From Hofstenia miamia (Eukaryota; Xenacoelomorpha; Acoela), in the NCBI GenBank assembly GCA_004352715.1, contig SCFE01000074.1, positions 991,424-1,030,394 of the forward strand: a stretch of DNA of 38,971 bases, given 5' to 3'. Made by a program: the position numbers and the translations under genes. The notes below the pieces were generated by a model. The model saw nothing but the letters and a program-made list of their open reading frames with translations, made no database searches and had not been told where the DNA came from. Below, one piece after another: positions 21,545 through 32,744 of this stretch; positions within the stretch are counted from its first letter, which is position 1, and each line of letters begins with the position of its first letter.

Positions 21545-22110
21545 GATTCGTTCTTCATATTTGGACTTTTTGAGCCCATATCCATATGCATCGTTTATCG
21601 CTTTTGGGTAACTCTCAAGAAGGGGTTGAAAACCTCTTCTTCTTCTTCAAAAAAAAAAAAGTTCTTTCAAAAGACGTTCCCCAAAGGCCATTTGCTTTGA
21701 TATCTAGCCAAGCCTCTTTGTCTGTGGAGGTTGTAAGTTTTGAGAATTGTAAATTATCAACAGGTTGAAGTTTAGGTTTGACTTGAACATCATAGCATAC
21801 ATCTTTAAAAAAATGTGCAAGTGTCACGAATTTTATTATGTTGAATAATGGTGTATAAGCCTTTTGCTTTCTTCTCTACTCCATCAGTCTTTTCAAGAAT
21901 AGTCTTAGCCGCCCCTCCCCACACGCTGCATCCGTAAGTGATAATACTGACCACAATAGACTTGTAGATCAATTGTAACTCAGCTGAAGTATAACCCAGC
22001 TTCTTCAGCTTCAGCAGCAGGAACACTGTAGAGTTTGCTCGCACAACTACGGCCTCAATATGTTGTCTGAAGCTAAGTTTCTCATCAATAATAACTCCGA
22101 GAACTTTCAC
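21545..22110 (-). pseudogene. LINE 2 C-terminal region: RT thumb and DIKANGLWG domain
   Basis: Minus strand. 22110-21805 has MKVLGVIIDEKLSFRQHI...IVVSIITYGCSVWGG, the end of a non-LTR reverse transcriptase. Near 21850 it reaches QHNKIRD and after a frameshift continues (21827-21615) as FKDVCYDVQVKPKLQP then DIKANGLWG.FERTFF, ending in decayed text to 21545. From memory, the HNxIRD...DIKANGLW..FFD combination occurs at the C-terminus of RT-bearing elements of cnidarians and some other invertebrates and may be nuclease-like; I could not check this. A poly-A run at 21650-21661 breaks the frame. Confidence 0.65.
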
Positions 22111-23100
22111 AGCTGCGACTTTGTCAAAAATAGCTTCACATGTCTTGATCCAATTTTAGAAGATCATTTATCTCATTTCGGGAATATTTATCTTTTACAA
22201 TTTAATCATTTATTGTCACAAAAAGTGCAAATTAGAGTTTGAAATATTTTTGCTTGTTTTGGCTAATATTGTAGGAGACCTATGTTTTTCAATTTAAGAA
22301 AGAGTAAAAAGTTGTTTAGTACTTTACATTAGTCAATAAATTGTGAGATTTATCTTTACTGGCCATTGACTTTTATTAAAACATAGACAATATTTCAAAG
22401 TGGAAAGCTCGCAAAACATTAATCAGGTTTTGGTTATGGAAGCCAATTTAATTTAACAGAAAACTTTATTTAAATGCAACATTAAATTGCCAGCAGTTGA
22501 ACGAATTGTTAATCACAATGTTTTTACCAACAGCGGAGTATATAGAACTCTTTGTTAGCCGAAAATATTTCACAAAGACCAAGGGCTCATCGCTAAAGGT
22601 CCCACAAAAAAGCAATTATTTTCACGGAGATTGATTTCATTACCCGTTGCGCTACTACGAAGAAATCTGTAACAAAATTCATATTTTTTTAATAAAAACA
22701 TTAGACTAAATGAAAAATATTTCGCTCAACTTGAGCATCGTCAATTTACAAAATTTCCCTTTAAATATGCATTATTTAATTAAAAGATATTATATATAAT
22801 TAGAGGTAATTAGTGCTGATATTTGTAGTCATCTATGATGTTAAGACTTGGTTGCATTGATCTTGTGCATATACTTTCGATTACTTTTAAATTTTTGGGG
22901 ATGGTTGATCTTAAAATTTTGATGTCATAATTTAATCCACATATTATTAACGGGACTGGTCCTTGCTCTTTTTTCATTGGCTATTAAGCGAATGAGTAGT
23001 AAATCTAGTTTACATCATTATATCTACTAGCTCCGCCGTTTCTAGATACACATTGTGCTTGAGACGTCCGTAACAGTTTGTTAAATAATAACAAACTTTA
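22111..23100. other. AT-rich DNA, no gene seen
   Basis: No ORF, recognised repeat or RNA gene. A GTCCGTAAC word occurs near 23066 (compare the motif array at 32.2-32.7 kb). Confidence 0.5.
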
Positions 23101-23105
23101 TATAT

Positions 23106-23600
23106 TCAAAGTCAAAGCAAGTTTATTGCGAGATAGATGTATACAAAAAATCTACAAACACATGACAAAAAAATAGAATATAAACAAATAACTAAAAATT
23201 ATTATGTACAATATATAATAATATAATCAATGTTTGAGTAGGTATTTAATATTGGATGTATGTTTCGAATGCATGAAGTGTATTGCCGTCTCCTAATGTA
23301 TATTGTTTTATTAGAAAAAATTATTTCAATTTTTTTTCTAAGCTTTATATTTATTTCTAGTCGCATTTCATAATCTAAATTATTCCCCTATTTAAATGAT
23401 GTTATGAAAGCCATTAAAATTTTTATCTAAATACAAAAATTTTTGTGATCGCTCATTTAATTTGACATAATCTTTTAAGAAGAGACGTTTGCCGAGATTT
23501 GAATTTAAATAAAATGAATAGCATATGCAGATGAACTTGGTAGAACAGAGAAATTTTATATTAAAAATAATATTTACATTCATTGACTTCAAAATATTGA
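23106..23600 (-). mobile_element. possible 5'-truncated LINE 3' end (minus)
   Basis: The block AAAGTCAAAGCAAGTTTATTGC ... CTACAAACACATGACAAAA (23108-23170) is the reverse complement of TTTGTCATGTGTTAGTTTATAGACTTTG ... AATAAATTTGCTTTGACTCTT at 25498-25562. Two copies of one 3' terminus lie in opposite orientation. Upstream on the minus strand a 66-codon frame (23592-23392, RLFLKDYVKLNERSQKFLYL) may be the residual ORF2 end. Confidence 0.45.
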
Positions 23601-25178
23601 AATTTGTAGTCTTGTCAAATATTTAGAATTTTAGATATATTTTTATTGAAATTTCCAATGGGACTGGAGGTCATTATAAACACTGGAATGTTATAATTAA
23701 GAACAATTCACTAATTAATAAATAAAATCGACTCGCAAATTAAACGGGCAGCAAATATTTATAATGATAGTTACTTGCCAATGAAGGACAAAAGTGTATA
23801 TTCTAATAATGACGATGCTTCATAATGTTACCTTACATTAATAAAAGTTTCAAAACAACGTTCACCTTACAATAAGCTGCAATTCCCGTTATGTGTGCAC
23901 AGAATTAATCTTTCGTGGACTTCTACGTACAGAAAAGTGAAGTTTGAAAAACATTTTCTTAAAAATTCATTTTTAAACGCAACAATTGTACTACGGATTA
24001 ACTTACCAATTGAAATGAAACAAATCGAAAGTCGCAATCAATGACTACGTCCGTAAACAACATCCCCAAAATCGGTTCTACGTCATGGCAAGGACTTTTC
24101 CAAGAATATCATTTATGAACAATAAACTGAGTAAATTGTAAATTCTATATCTGTTTTTGTTGTGCTTTATTGCTATTTGTAATTCATGTTATTATTGATG
24201 CATTAAGTGTAGTATTAAAAGTGTATAAAAAAGTGGTGTAATAAATAACAATGAATAAAAAGCGTGCATGCATAAACTTGTTTGAAACACGCATCAAGTT
24301 TGTATTTCAATGGCCTTCAGTGTATTCACCACATAATCGAACAACGGAACTATTTCGAATAGAAAGGTGTAATTGTTTAAGTTTTCGAAAGAAAATTCTC
24401 TGATCAAAAGAAAAATTCTATATAATAAAATAAATCAATTTTTCATCAGCAAAGCGTGATTAGCCAATGTCCCATTTTGAGAGCCAAATTTAGTGATAGA
24501 ATAATGATTATACTTGCGCAAGTCCACATAAATTGCACTGGACATTTATGAACATTCATGATTATAGATATTTTTGGCATTCATTAAAAATGAAACAGAA
24601 GATCAGGTACAAATTTCAATGATTTATTTAAAATCGAAATTGGATTTGTATTTAAATTCTTAATAGAGAATTTTGTTCTGTTGGCATCAGCAGGTGGGTG
24701 CGTTTGCACAAAAGTCATAGAAGACAATGCTTTGATAGTTAAGAAAACGTTCTGACTACAATTATTAAAACTCAAATAAATAACAAATTGCCCGTTTGCT
24801 TACATCTAATAAAAGTAAAATGACGGAATCAACTTTAGCAAAGTCATCCTGAAAAATGAAAAGTATAAAAAACAAACAATATGCCAAATGAAATACTAAA
24901 TTGCCTAAATCGACTAAAAGTAAAACAATGTACAATATAAAAACTAAGGTCAAATTTTCACATCTCAAAAATTACAAATAGCAATGATATCTACAACAAA
25001 TTCTCAACATTTGACAATAAAACAAAATAGAAAAAATTAAGACGGACTTTCTATTCTTTCTGAAATCTGCACACGGCAAATCGTACATATCTCCAACTGC
25101 ATAGCGCATGACATACAGATCCCTCTAAAAAGAGAAGACAAATAGATATAACTAATAATAAATTATGTCATATCATCT
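23601..25178. other. AT-rich DNA, no gene seen
   Basis: No convincing coding sequence; small ORFs are AT-rich chance frames. One ACGTCCGTAAA word near 24045. Confidence 0.5.
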
Positions 25179-25186
25179 AGTAGCAC

Positions 25187-25479
25187 CAGACTTGTCAACG
25201 AGCCGAGCTTCTAACGAGCCCAAAACGAGCCTATTTTAGGCAAAGCAAGTTTATAGTTCTGCTTGTTAATTTGATTATGGAGATTTTTATTTTTTGCATT
25301 CAGTATGCCTTTCCTATAATCTTATTTAACAAATGTTTATTAAATAATAGGAAAAGCTATGTAAAAAATTCTTTGAGCACAATATTTTAAAAAAAAACCG
25401 AGCTAAAACGAACCTCATTCAAGGATTTTATGTGGCGAGCCGAGCCGAGCTAGGAAATGTCGGTTCGTTGACAAGTCTG
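25187..25479. mobile_element. non-autonomous hAT-type element, 293 bp
   Basis: Flanked by a perfect 8-bp target duplication AGTAGCAC (25179-25186 and 25480-25487). Terminal inverted repeats start CAGACTTGTCAACGAGCCGA on the left, and the complement of the right end is CAGACTTGTCAACGAACCGA. CAG...CTG ends and an 8-bp duplication are hallmarks of the hAT superfamily. Subterminal CGAGCC/CGAGCT words are repeated on both sides. No ORF inside. It is inserted in the tail of the LINE-like sequence that ends at 25562. Confidence 0.9.
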
Positions 25480-25487
25480 AGTAGCAC

Positions 25488-25562
25488 CCTATCATTATTT
25501 TGTCATGTGTTAGTTTATAGACTTTGCATACATTTAAGCAATAAATTTGCTTTGACTCTTAT
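25488..25562 (+). mobile_element. LINE-type 3' terminus (plus), interrupted by the hAT element
   Basis: TTTGTCATGTGTTAGTTTATAGACTTTGCATACATTTAAGCAATAAATTTGCTTTGACTCTT is the inverted counterpart of 23108-23170. It holds an AATAAA word close to its end. How far it extends to the left of the hAT insertion is uncertain. Confidence 0.45.
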
Positions 25563-27890
25563 CAACTTAAAAATTGATGAATATAATAGAAGATGACAGA
25601 GCATCGAAAAAATGAACTCTAAATATTATAGTTGTATCAGTTGGAACGTAAGCATGTTAAAATTAGACTACATGCAAAAGTGGTCAATTAATTGCACAAT
25701 GAACTTAATAAATTATTTTTGAAATCTTATATATTGTCACCTTGATTTTTAGCATTAGGTTCAATTCTTTGCATTGCGAATTCAAATTTTATGTTATTTT
25801 TTTGGAGATTTCGTTTTTCCTCTTATGCTCCTGTGAAGGGTAACCTTAAACACTAACTCTATAAATAAATATGATATGAAAAACGTAGCATAGACATATT
25901 CAACATCATAAGCTTAGTAGATTCACGCACTTATGAATGACTACACTAATAGGTTTCAGAAAAATTGAAATTTAAAATGTGTAAAAAATCCTATTACATA
26001 AATGAAATATTTCTGAATATGATGTCTTTGCTGTTTTACATATCATGCATATCTATGGAGTTAGATTTTAAGGTTGCCTTTGACAAGAGAAGAAATTTGA
26101 ATGTACAATATCCACATACTAAAAATCAAAGCTATAATATGGAACATTGCAAAAAAATTGTTAGGTTTAAAATGCATTAAATTTGATGATTACTGACATG
26201 CATTGTAAAAAGTATAGATGTGCAAAACGAAACCTTACCCATGCTTACACGGCAGTAGGGTCGTATTAGCTTGTTGCGCACAGCAGATAATACATGGGTT
26301 TTCCAGAGAATTTACCTCATTGAGTAACTTCTGCTGAACTATGTGTCTAAAAGAAAAGAATGAAATTCAAATTAAAACAAAGTCAAAAAGTTTCATCTAA
26401 GTACTTAAAACTAACTATAGGGTACGATATTTAGGTGTGAATTAAAAAAATTAAACTTCTAATGATCTAACAGAATTCAATCTGAAAATTATATTGCCTT
26501 TTGAAAAAGCATTTCGGTATTTGGTTCCGGCCTAAATAATCCACTGTTGACCCATTTATTGCACCAGAGCAAAATTTTTTAAATATTGTATTTTTACCTA
26601 CAATTAGTTCATTTTTATAAGGTGAAAAAGACTACTACCAGCATCGAACAAATGTCTTGTTCAACTTTGGTAATGGTTTGTTTGAGTTGTATTGCTTCAC
26701 AAATGAACACTGTAGAAAACATTCGCCAAATTGCTGTCACACAGATGTGTCGGACCTCGTTAAAATAGTAGAACAATTCAGAGATACAAAAGTCTGACAC
26801 ATGTCTACAGCTTGCAAAGTTCATTGTGAAAAGGCTAAATTTCTCAGCCACAACAGATGACAGCAAACAATACGCGGTAGATAGCAGATGAGTTCGATGC
26901 TCCGGGTTAAAACCAGTTCATTAGAGATTTGTACAAGAACGTTAATCGAAATCTTCAACAACGTGGACTTCATTTATATCGTCTAGTAGATGCAACAATA
27001 ATCATATCTACAGGGAGTAAGAGAATATACTCAGTGGACTGCAGCTCAAAAGGCACATGTTGTTTTCTCAAATGAACATCCGCATGTTGCCTCAAATAAA
27101 ACATGTAATTCGATTGTGGTTCCTTGCAAATATTTACAAACATTGAAACAATTGCAAAAACTGTTGAATAACTCAATCAAGGAGCACAGTTTATTTTACA
27201 AAATCGGCAAGACACAAAACCTGAAGAGATTCATAAGCGTACTTTGCTGGCTGGAGCATACAAGTCAACGAATGAGCCTATCCACCAATTATGAACTCAA
27301 AATTGTGTTGCTTCTCTCAATTTTCCAAAGAGATACACAACTGCATGTAGCAACAAGTCAATAAAAATTCCAGGTAAATCAAGAAAACAGGCAACATACA
27401 TGTGGTCATGATAGTCACATTCACAAAGTTTGCAAAATGTGTTCACTATGGCTTCATTATCAAACATGCCAAAGTTTTACTTAAATGAATGAATTTACAA
27501 AGTCATTATTAATGCTTGTTAAAGGACTTCATTTTCAATATCAGCAATAATTCTAAATTTATTATATATTTAAAAATTTGCCATAAAATTATATTGGGGG
27601 AACTGAATATAGTTGATGTGTAAATTTTGCCAAAATATGAATATCAAAATTTGATTGGAAAGTTTGGAATTTTTTGCAAAAAATATGAAAATTGTATTTG
27701 AAAGTTTGAAAATGCGAATTTGAATTAAAAAAAGCCAAAATCCAAAAACCTAAAATCAAATTAGCTAGATACAAAAAACGTAAAAAATTTGAAATTTTTT
27801 GTCCATTTGGCCGGGTATAGCTCGATGAATTTGTGTCCAATCTTAAAAATTTTTACATGAGCATTTTAACCATCGATCGAACTCTATTGT
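25563..27890. other. AT-rich DNA with weak coding-like fragments
   Basis: Mostly featureless. Around 27100-27300 a plus-strand frame, broken by stops, reads TNIETIAKTVE and QGAQFILQNRQDTKPEEIHK, and on the minus strand 27470-27390 reads FCKLCECDYHDHMYVACF. Either could be a relic of a transposon gene, but neither matches a family I can name, and they overlap on opposite strands. I do not call a gene. Confidence 0.3.
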
Positions 27891-27894
27891 GCAT

Positions 27895-28016
27895 ATAAAT
27901 TTAACATAGTAAGCATTAATCGGATAGAGTGCTGGTCGATCATGTACCCAGCAGTGAATAAATAAGCTTGGTTGACCAGTACTCTGGTCGATTACTGTTT
28001 ACTATGTTAAATTTAT
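27895..28016. repeat. MITE-like palindrome, 122 bp
   Basis: Perfect 18-bp inverted repeat ATAAATTTAACATAGTAA (27895-27912) and TTACTATGTTAAATTTAT (27999-28016). The pairing continues inward imperfectly: TTAATCGGATAGAGTGCTGGTC against GACCAGTACTCTGGTCGATTA. The whole segment can fold into one long hairpin. Followed by a TA dinucleotide tract at 28019-28031. Confidence 0.75.
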
Positions 28017-28365
28017 AATTTATATATATATATTTTTTTTCTCGCATTAACATTTATATTTTCAAATTTTGAATATGCCGACAGACGATCAGTAAAGTAA
28101 AACGCGATGAAAAGCACGTCAAGGAATTATTCAAACAAAATATTGTCTTTGCATTCCTGCAATTATTTAATTAATACATAGTTGAGGAAAACACAATATG
28201 TCTGATATTATTATATTGTTATAATTATCATTTTTTGATTGACAGTAAGAAAAACAACATCTGTTTATGGATTGGTTTGTCTTGGAATGTAAACAATGTT
28301 TACATGTTTTGAAGTTGAGAAGTAAGCAATTAGTTTCAAGGAGCTATTCGACTAGTTTTAGTACC

Positions 28366-28556
28366 GTTCAGACTATCGACTTTATCAGCTGATAAATTAT
28401 CAGATGACAGAAATCTGGCTGTTTTGCCAAAAAATCTGATGGAGCGTTCAGACTATCGACTTTTATCAGCCGATAAAAACGCAGATAGGGTGTTCCCACT
28501 ATCGACTTTTATCACCGATTTCTTGACAGATGATAAAAGTCGATAGTGGGAACACA
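28366..28556. repeat. direct and inverted repeats of ATCGACTTTTATCA
   Basis: The word GTTCAGACTATCGACTTTATCAGCTGATAAA (28366-28396) recurs at 28446-28477 (with CCGATAAA). A third copy, TGTTCCCACTATCGACTTTTATCA (28491-28514), is followed by its perfect 24-bp inverse at 28531-28554. The last two arms form a hairpin with a 16-base loop. Looks like termini of a small DNA transposon family inserted side by side or partly deleted. Confidence 0.75.
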
Positions 28557-28559
28557 CCT

Positions 28560-29910
28560 TTAACAATTGTTTATTTTTTTTGCCGTTTTCTAGGGTAAGA
28601 TTGCTTATAAGAACTTGGTGCATTCACAATTAAAGGTAATTTACACTAGAATTCATGATATCTTTCCTTCATATAAAATACAAAATTGGAAATTAAATTA
28701 TTATTAGAGAAATCCACTGGTGTATTTGTTCTCTTCTTTTTCCTTGAGTTAGATTTTGAGAAAGGAATATGAAAATAACATCATTTAAGCGCAATAATTT
28801 GATTATTTACAGCGTCTAATTGAATTTGAATGATGTATAATGGTTAAATGTGTGGCGCATGTTCACAACTAAAAATCATTGGTTTAAACTTAAGGTATTT
28901 GTCTATCATTACACACACATGTGATATTTTATAAGCCTAAGCGCATTATCAAGCTTGTATATGTTCCTAAAGGAATAAACAATATTGACATTTTTTAACG
29001 ATGATAATTATGGTGCAAGTAAATGGCATTAACTAAATATTTGCCTCTTAAATTAACTATATGTCGAGAATTCAATTTATATTGAAATAGTCACGCTTAT
29101 TAATTATAGTCTTAGTTTTTGGTGAACTTCCTGAATCGACAAACTATGCTTCAAACAAACAGGTTTAATGGAAATTTCCAATTCCCAAAAAGAGTTCGAA
29201 TTTTCTACCTGCACGCGGAGTGTACAATGAAGCGACATAACTATATATATATATATATAAGTGTATTGACAAGCGTAAGCATAAGCTGCACAAGCGGCGC
29301 AAAAATCAGATGTTTATTAAAATGAATGCACTTGGACTCGCTACTAATTCAATTCCCGCATATTGATAGTTTTAAGGAATTTTTGTATCAATAATCGCGA
29401 AATTAATCAGTAAAAATGAATCTAATCTACGAATCTGATATATTGCAGGTAAGATTGATTGGTGAGGTTGCCAGTAAACTTTATTCAATTATGACTAATT
29501 ACAAACAGGTAAAATAACATAATTACAACAAAAATATTACTCCGATTTTCAAAAATTAAAGCTTTTTTGCTGTCATTGCATAAGCATAATAAAAAGAGTT
29601 TACATTTTTTGATTATCGTAAACTTAGAAGTAAATGAAAATTTCCAGCTTTTTGTGATTAGGTTTTGGATTGCTCAAGGTTAGATAGTGTTACTTTTTTG
29701 TGAAAAAATTTACAAAGATAAGAAATATAACAAATACTATGTGAGAGCTGACATGTTATAGATTCTATCTTGGAATAAGTCACCATCAACATTCAATCCA
29801 AAATCATAAAAAATGAATTTGTGAGCAGAGGCGTTCAAAGCTTCATGCATGTGATGCATAAGCCCACTTATCAAAATCTAGTTGAAGAATGCTTAAATTT
29901 TTCTTCTTCC
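28560..29910. other. AT-rich DNA, no gene seen
   Basis: No supported gene. Contains a TA dinucleotide microsatellite at about 29241-29259. The ORF at 29119-29325 spans that microsatellite and is not convincing. Confidence 0.5.
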
Positions 29911-29912
29911 GA

Positions 29913-30053
29913 TACGTCAACGGAAAAAAACTTAAATGTCTCAAAGTAGGATCCAAAAATATTATTTTCGGTTCGAATATTAGCTTAGTAACTTGACGTA
30001 AATTGGTTAATATTTTTTTCTGATCCTATTTTACATTAGTATTTTTATTGACT
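29913..30053. repeat. imperfect inverted repeat
   Basis: The left arm 29913-29964 (TACGTCAACGGAAAAAAAC..AGTAGGATCCAAAAATATTA) is imperfectly complementary to 30008-30053 (TAATATTTTTTTCTGATCCTATTTTAC..TTGAC). TACGTCAA at 29913 also has an exact inverse TTGACGTA at 29993-30000. Foldback or MITE relic. Confidence 0.5.
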
Positions 30054-30062
30054 TTTTTTTCT

Positions 30063-30700
30063 ATTCTATTCTAAAACTTCTAAGCGCTATAGACGAAAGC
30101 ACAAAAGCTCAAGCTGTGATAAGTGCAACTTGAAAATGCGAAAGCGACGATAAGCGAAAATTTATTAAGCGATCAATTCACTGATATAAATATATATATG
30201 TGATGAGTTCACCTGCACTTCAGACCTGATTTGAATCAGTATCAAACCTGACCGGATTTAAACCTGCTTAGTCCTAAACTCCATAGATGGAAGGATTTTA
30301 TAAAAGCAATATCCACCTCTTTTGAATAATATTTCCCATTTTTGTTTACACTGTATTTCAATGAAACATTATATTAACATATTCTAAAAAAACAGAAAAT
30401 TATGCTAATTAAATATTATTTTAAATTAATCCCAGTCTTGCAACCATAGTAACATCTGAACAATATTTAGGATGTACTTGATATAAATATAAACTGTAAT
30501 GCAACTTACCCTAAACTGCTTACAGTTACTTTAAATGCAAAATCTTTTTGCACAATTCTCAAGCAATATTCTTATAGCTTATTAGGAAATTGAAAATGCT
30601 AGGATTTGAACGGTATGGTGAAAATTTTTGATAAAATTATTCATCTGTTAGAAGTGCATGAAAGAAAATTCGAACCCTCAAATTCTTTCCATACCCAATG
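30063..30700. other. no gene seen
   Basis: AT-rich. No ORF, clear repeat or RNA gene. Confidence 0.5.
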
Positions 30701-30709
30701 TTCAGGTCA

Positions 30710-31309
30710 TAAGCCGGCTGCAACTAGTCTCAAATATTTTGTTTTCTGTAAATAAACAACAAAAGTCCGGTCCAGTCGCGCTTTGTGCAAAATCAGAAGT
30801 CGTCGTGCCACATTCAGGTTTTTCATGACGATAAAGGTACATCTATATGACGTTTGCACCCCCTGATCCGCAGTTTCCGGTTGAAACACTTCGCAATGAA
30901 GCTTTTTGAAAACCAGTATACTATTGTTTTAGTTTCCTGCATACGCCATTTCAGTGTCGTTATGGAAATTGTGGTTGGGGTGGCAGAATTGAATTTACTC
31001 AAAATATCTTTTACAGGACTTCTACAGTGTCTTTTCAGTAATAAAATCAACCAACATTTGTTTTGTACGCTCAACTATGTTTTGCAGTCACTTTCCAATA
31101 AAAAGCTTGTTTTGGTTATTCTGAATAACCCTGCGAACGGTTTCAGTACTGCAGTTCATTATTGATGCAACTTCCTTTTTCTGAATGACCCTGCGAACGG
31201 TTTCAGTACTGCAGTTCATTATTGATGCAACTTCCTTTTTCTGAATAACCCTGCGGACGGTTTCAGTACTGCAGTTCATTATTGATGCAACTTCCTTCCA
31301 AGTTTGCAT
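30710..31309 (-). pseudogene. decayed Tc1/mariner-like transposase N-terminal part
   Basis: Minus strand from about 31309: QTWKEVASIMNCSTETVRRVIQ, a helix-turn-helix of the Tc1 type (IAxxLxxSxxTVxrvl). It is present three times in tandem through a 60-bp duplication, then breaks. The next frame (31074-30823) has SPVKDILSKFNSATPTTISITTLKWRM, like the second PAIRED-type helix set of Tc1 transposases (..I.STxTIRRRL). The rest to 30710 is too decayed to place. Inactive. Confidence 0.55.
31121..31297. repeat. 60-bp tandem repeat, three units
   Basis: Units at 31121-31180, 31181-31240 and 31241-31297, each CTGAATRACCCTGCGRACGG followed by TTTCAGTACTGCAGTTCATT and ATTGATGCAACTTCCTT. Only three variable positions are seen (31187 and two A/G sites). 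Sixty bases is 20 codons, so the minus-strand frame is kept and one helix-turn-helix is encoded three times. Near-identity points to a recent expansion. Confidence 0.95.
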
Positions 31310-32210
31310 TTGACAACAAAATGAAATCGTAAGTAGAAAATATCTTTGTAGCTATAGTCTCTGAGATAAGAAGTTATATTGTAAAATTATATATAAAAAA
31401 GTTATGTTTAACTAAAGAACGCCAAACGAAATTTGTACAAACATGAGGATTGACAGAAAATTGTTGAATGACGACTCTAAAACTTTCTTCAATTGACAAG
31501 CATGCCACAAATATAAACTTAAGTAGTTATTCTAAAAAACTGTAAAGTTAATATACAAAGTGTGAACATTTCAAGATCATTATTCATTAAGAAAACACGT
31601 GACGAAAGTTACATATGAAAAACAAAATCCTTTGAACCCTAAAGAATCTATTTTAAACAAATTGACAGCTTGCATACGTAGACCGCGTAAATTTAAAAAT
31701 TGCTTGCAATAACAGGCTGAAACAGGCGCTAAAGCCATATTTTTTTACAGTAGTACTACAAACAATATAAGTTTGCAATGATAATGGATTTTGAAATATT
31801 TTACAATGAATTTAGCAGAGATGGACTGAAAAAAATACTTCGATGTACTTCATCTTTAAATGCCTTACGGAACAGATGTAACAGAGAACATACAAACGCA
31901 TTTGTAGCAAAATGTAATTAGATGAAGTAACAATTGCTATTTATGCCATATCATTGTTTTCCGAAATTTCCTTTGCTTATAAATGTTAGCAATAATTTAA
32001 CGCCATAAGTAAAATCACTCCATGGTAACTCAATTCCCACAAGAGATATTTGCAGTGTCTATAGCCGATTCACGTCTTGCTTATTCTTTATTCCCCATTT
32101 AATGTTATTGTTTTTTAATTTAAAAAGTGCAATACACGCACCCATTTGATGTTATAAACTAGTGCATTATTTGGCATTATCAAAAAGTGGTCACTTTTTT
32201 GTACTTTATC
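31310..32210. other. no gene seen
   Basis: AT-rich DNA without ORFs or recognised repeats. A short perfect hairpin AAAAAGTG-GT-CACTTTTT lies near 32183. Confidence 0.5.
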
Positions 32211-32213
32211 AAT

Positions 32214-32744
32214 GATTTTCCGTTCGTAACAAAATCTTTTAACCTGTGTTCCTGCCAGAATTAGACAACTTTGGACACAGTAACCTCTTGTTTAACCTCA
32301 TGTTATATGTATTTGAGCGTGACTTATCATTTTTAATCTTATGAGAATGTAGCAGAAAAATGGAAATATTTTGAATTTCCGTCCGTAACGAAATGTTACC
32401 TGATAGGTACAGAAGCAATGAATCATTATAAATACAAATGCTATGTACTCTTATAAAGCTAATTTAGTGACCTTTCATAACATACCATTACCTGATGAAA
32501 ATATGCATATACTTCACAGAGATTTTCATACATATAAATGATGTTGAAACCACAAGATTTTGCGATTCCGTCCGTAACTAAATTTTAAATCCCATTTTTA
32601 TCAAAGCTGGTCAAGTCCTACTGTTCAAATTGAATTGTGTTGAAGCCATGCATGGTATCCTTCATTTGGTTTACAATATTTTTCTCTAATGATCACCCAA
32701 ACTTTTTTGTTGGCTAAGACATGTGTGAATTCCGTCCGTAACAG
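32214..32744 (+). repeat. array of four TTCCGTCCGTAAC motifs at 160-190 bp spacing
   Basis: The word TTCCGTYCGTAAC occurs near 32217, 32377, 32567 and 32730, always preceded by AT-rich sequence and in three cases followed by NAAAT. The spacer sequences (about 150-175 bp) do not visibly align. Related single words occur near 23063 and 24045. No coding potential. Could be a very old satellite where only a bound motif survives, or a cluster of factor-binding sites. Confidence 0.6.

Noticed and set aside
27040-27480. CxxCxC...H...C cluster on the minus strand as the missing RSPRY1 RING finger
   Set aside because: Spacing does not fit C3HC4, the PCGH and CPxC motifs are absent, and no splice phase fits the donor at 33288.
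29241-29259. TA dinucleotide run as a promoter TATA element
   Set aside because: Simple microsatellite with no neighbouring promoter words or ORF.
31121-31297. CRISPR-like array
   Set aside because: Units are contiguous with no spacers, and the context is a eukaryotic transposase relic.
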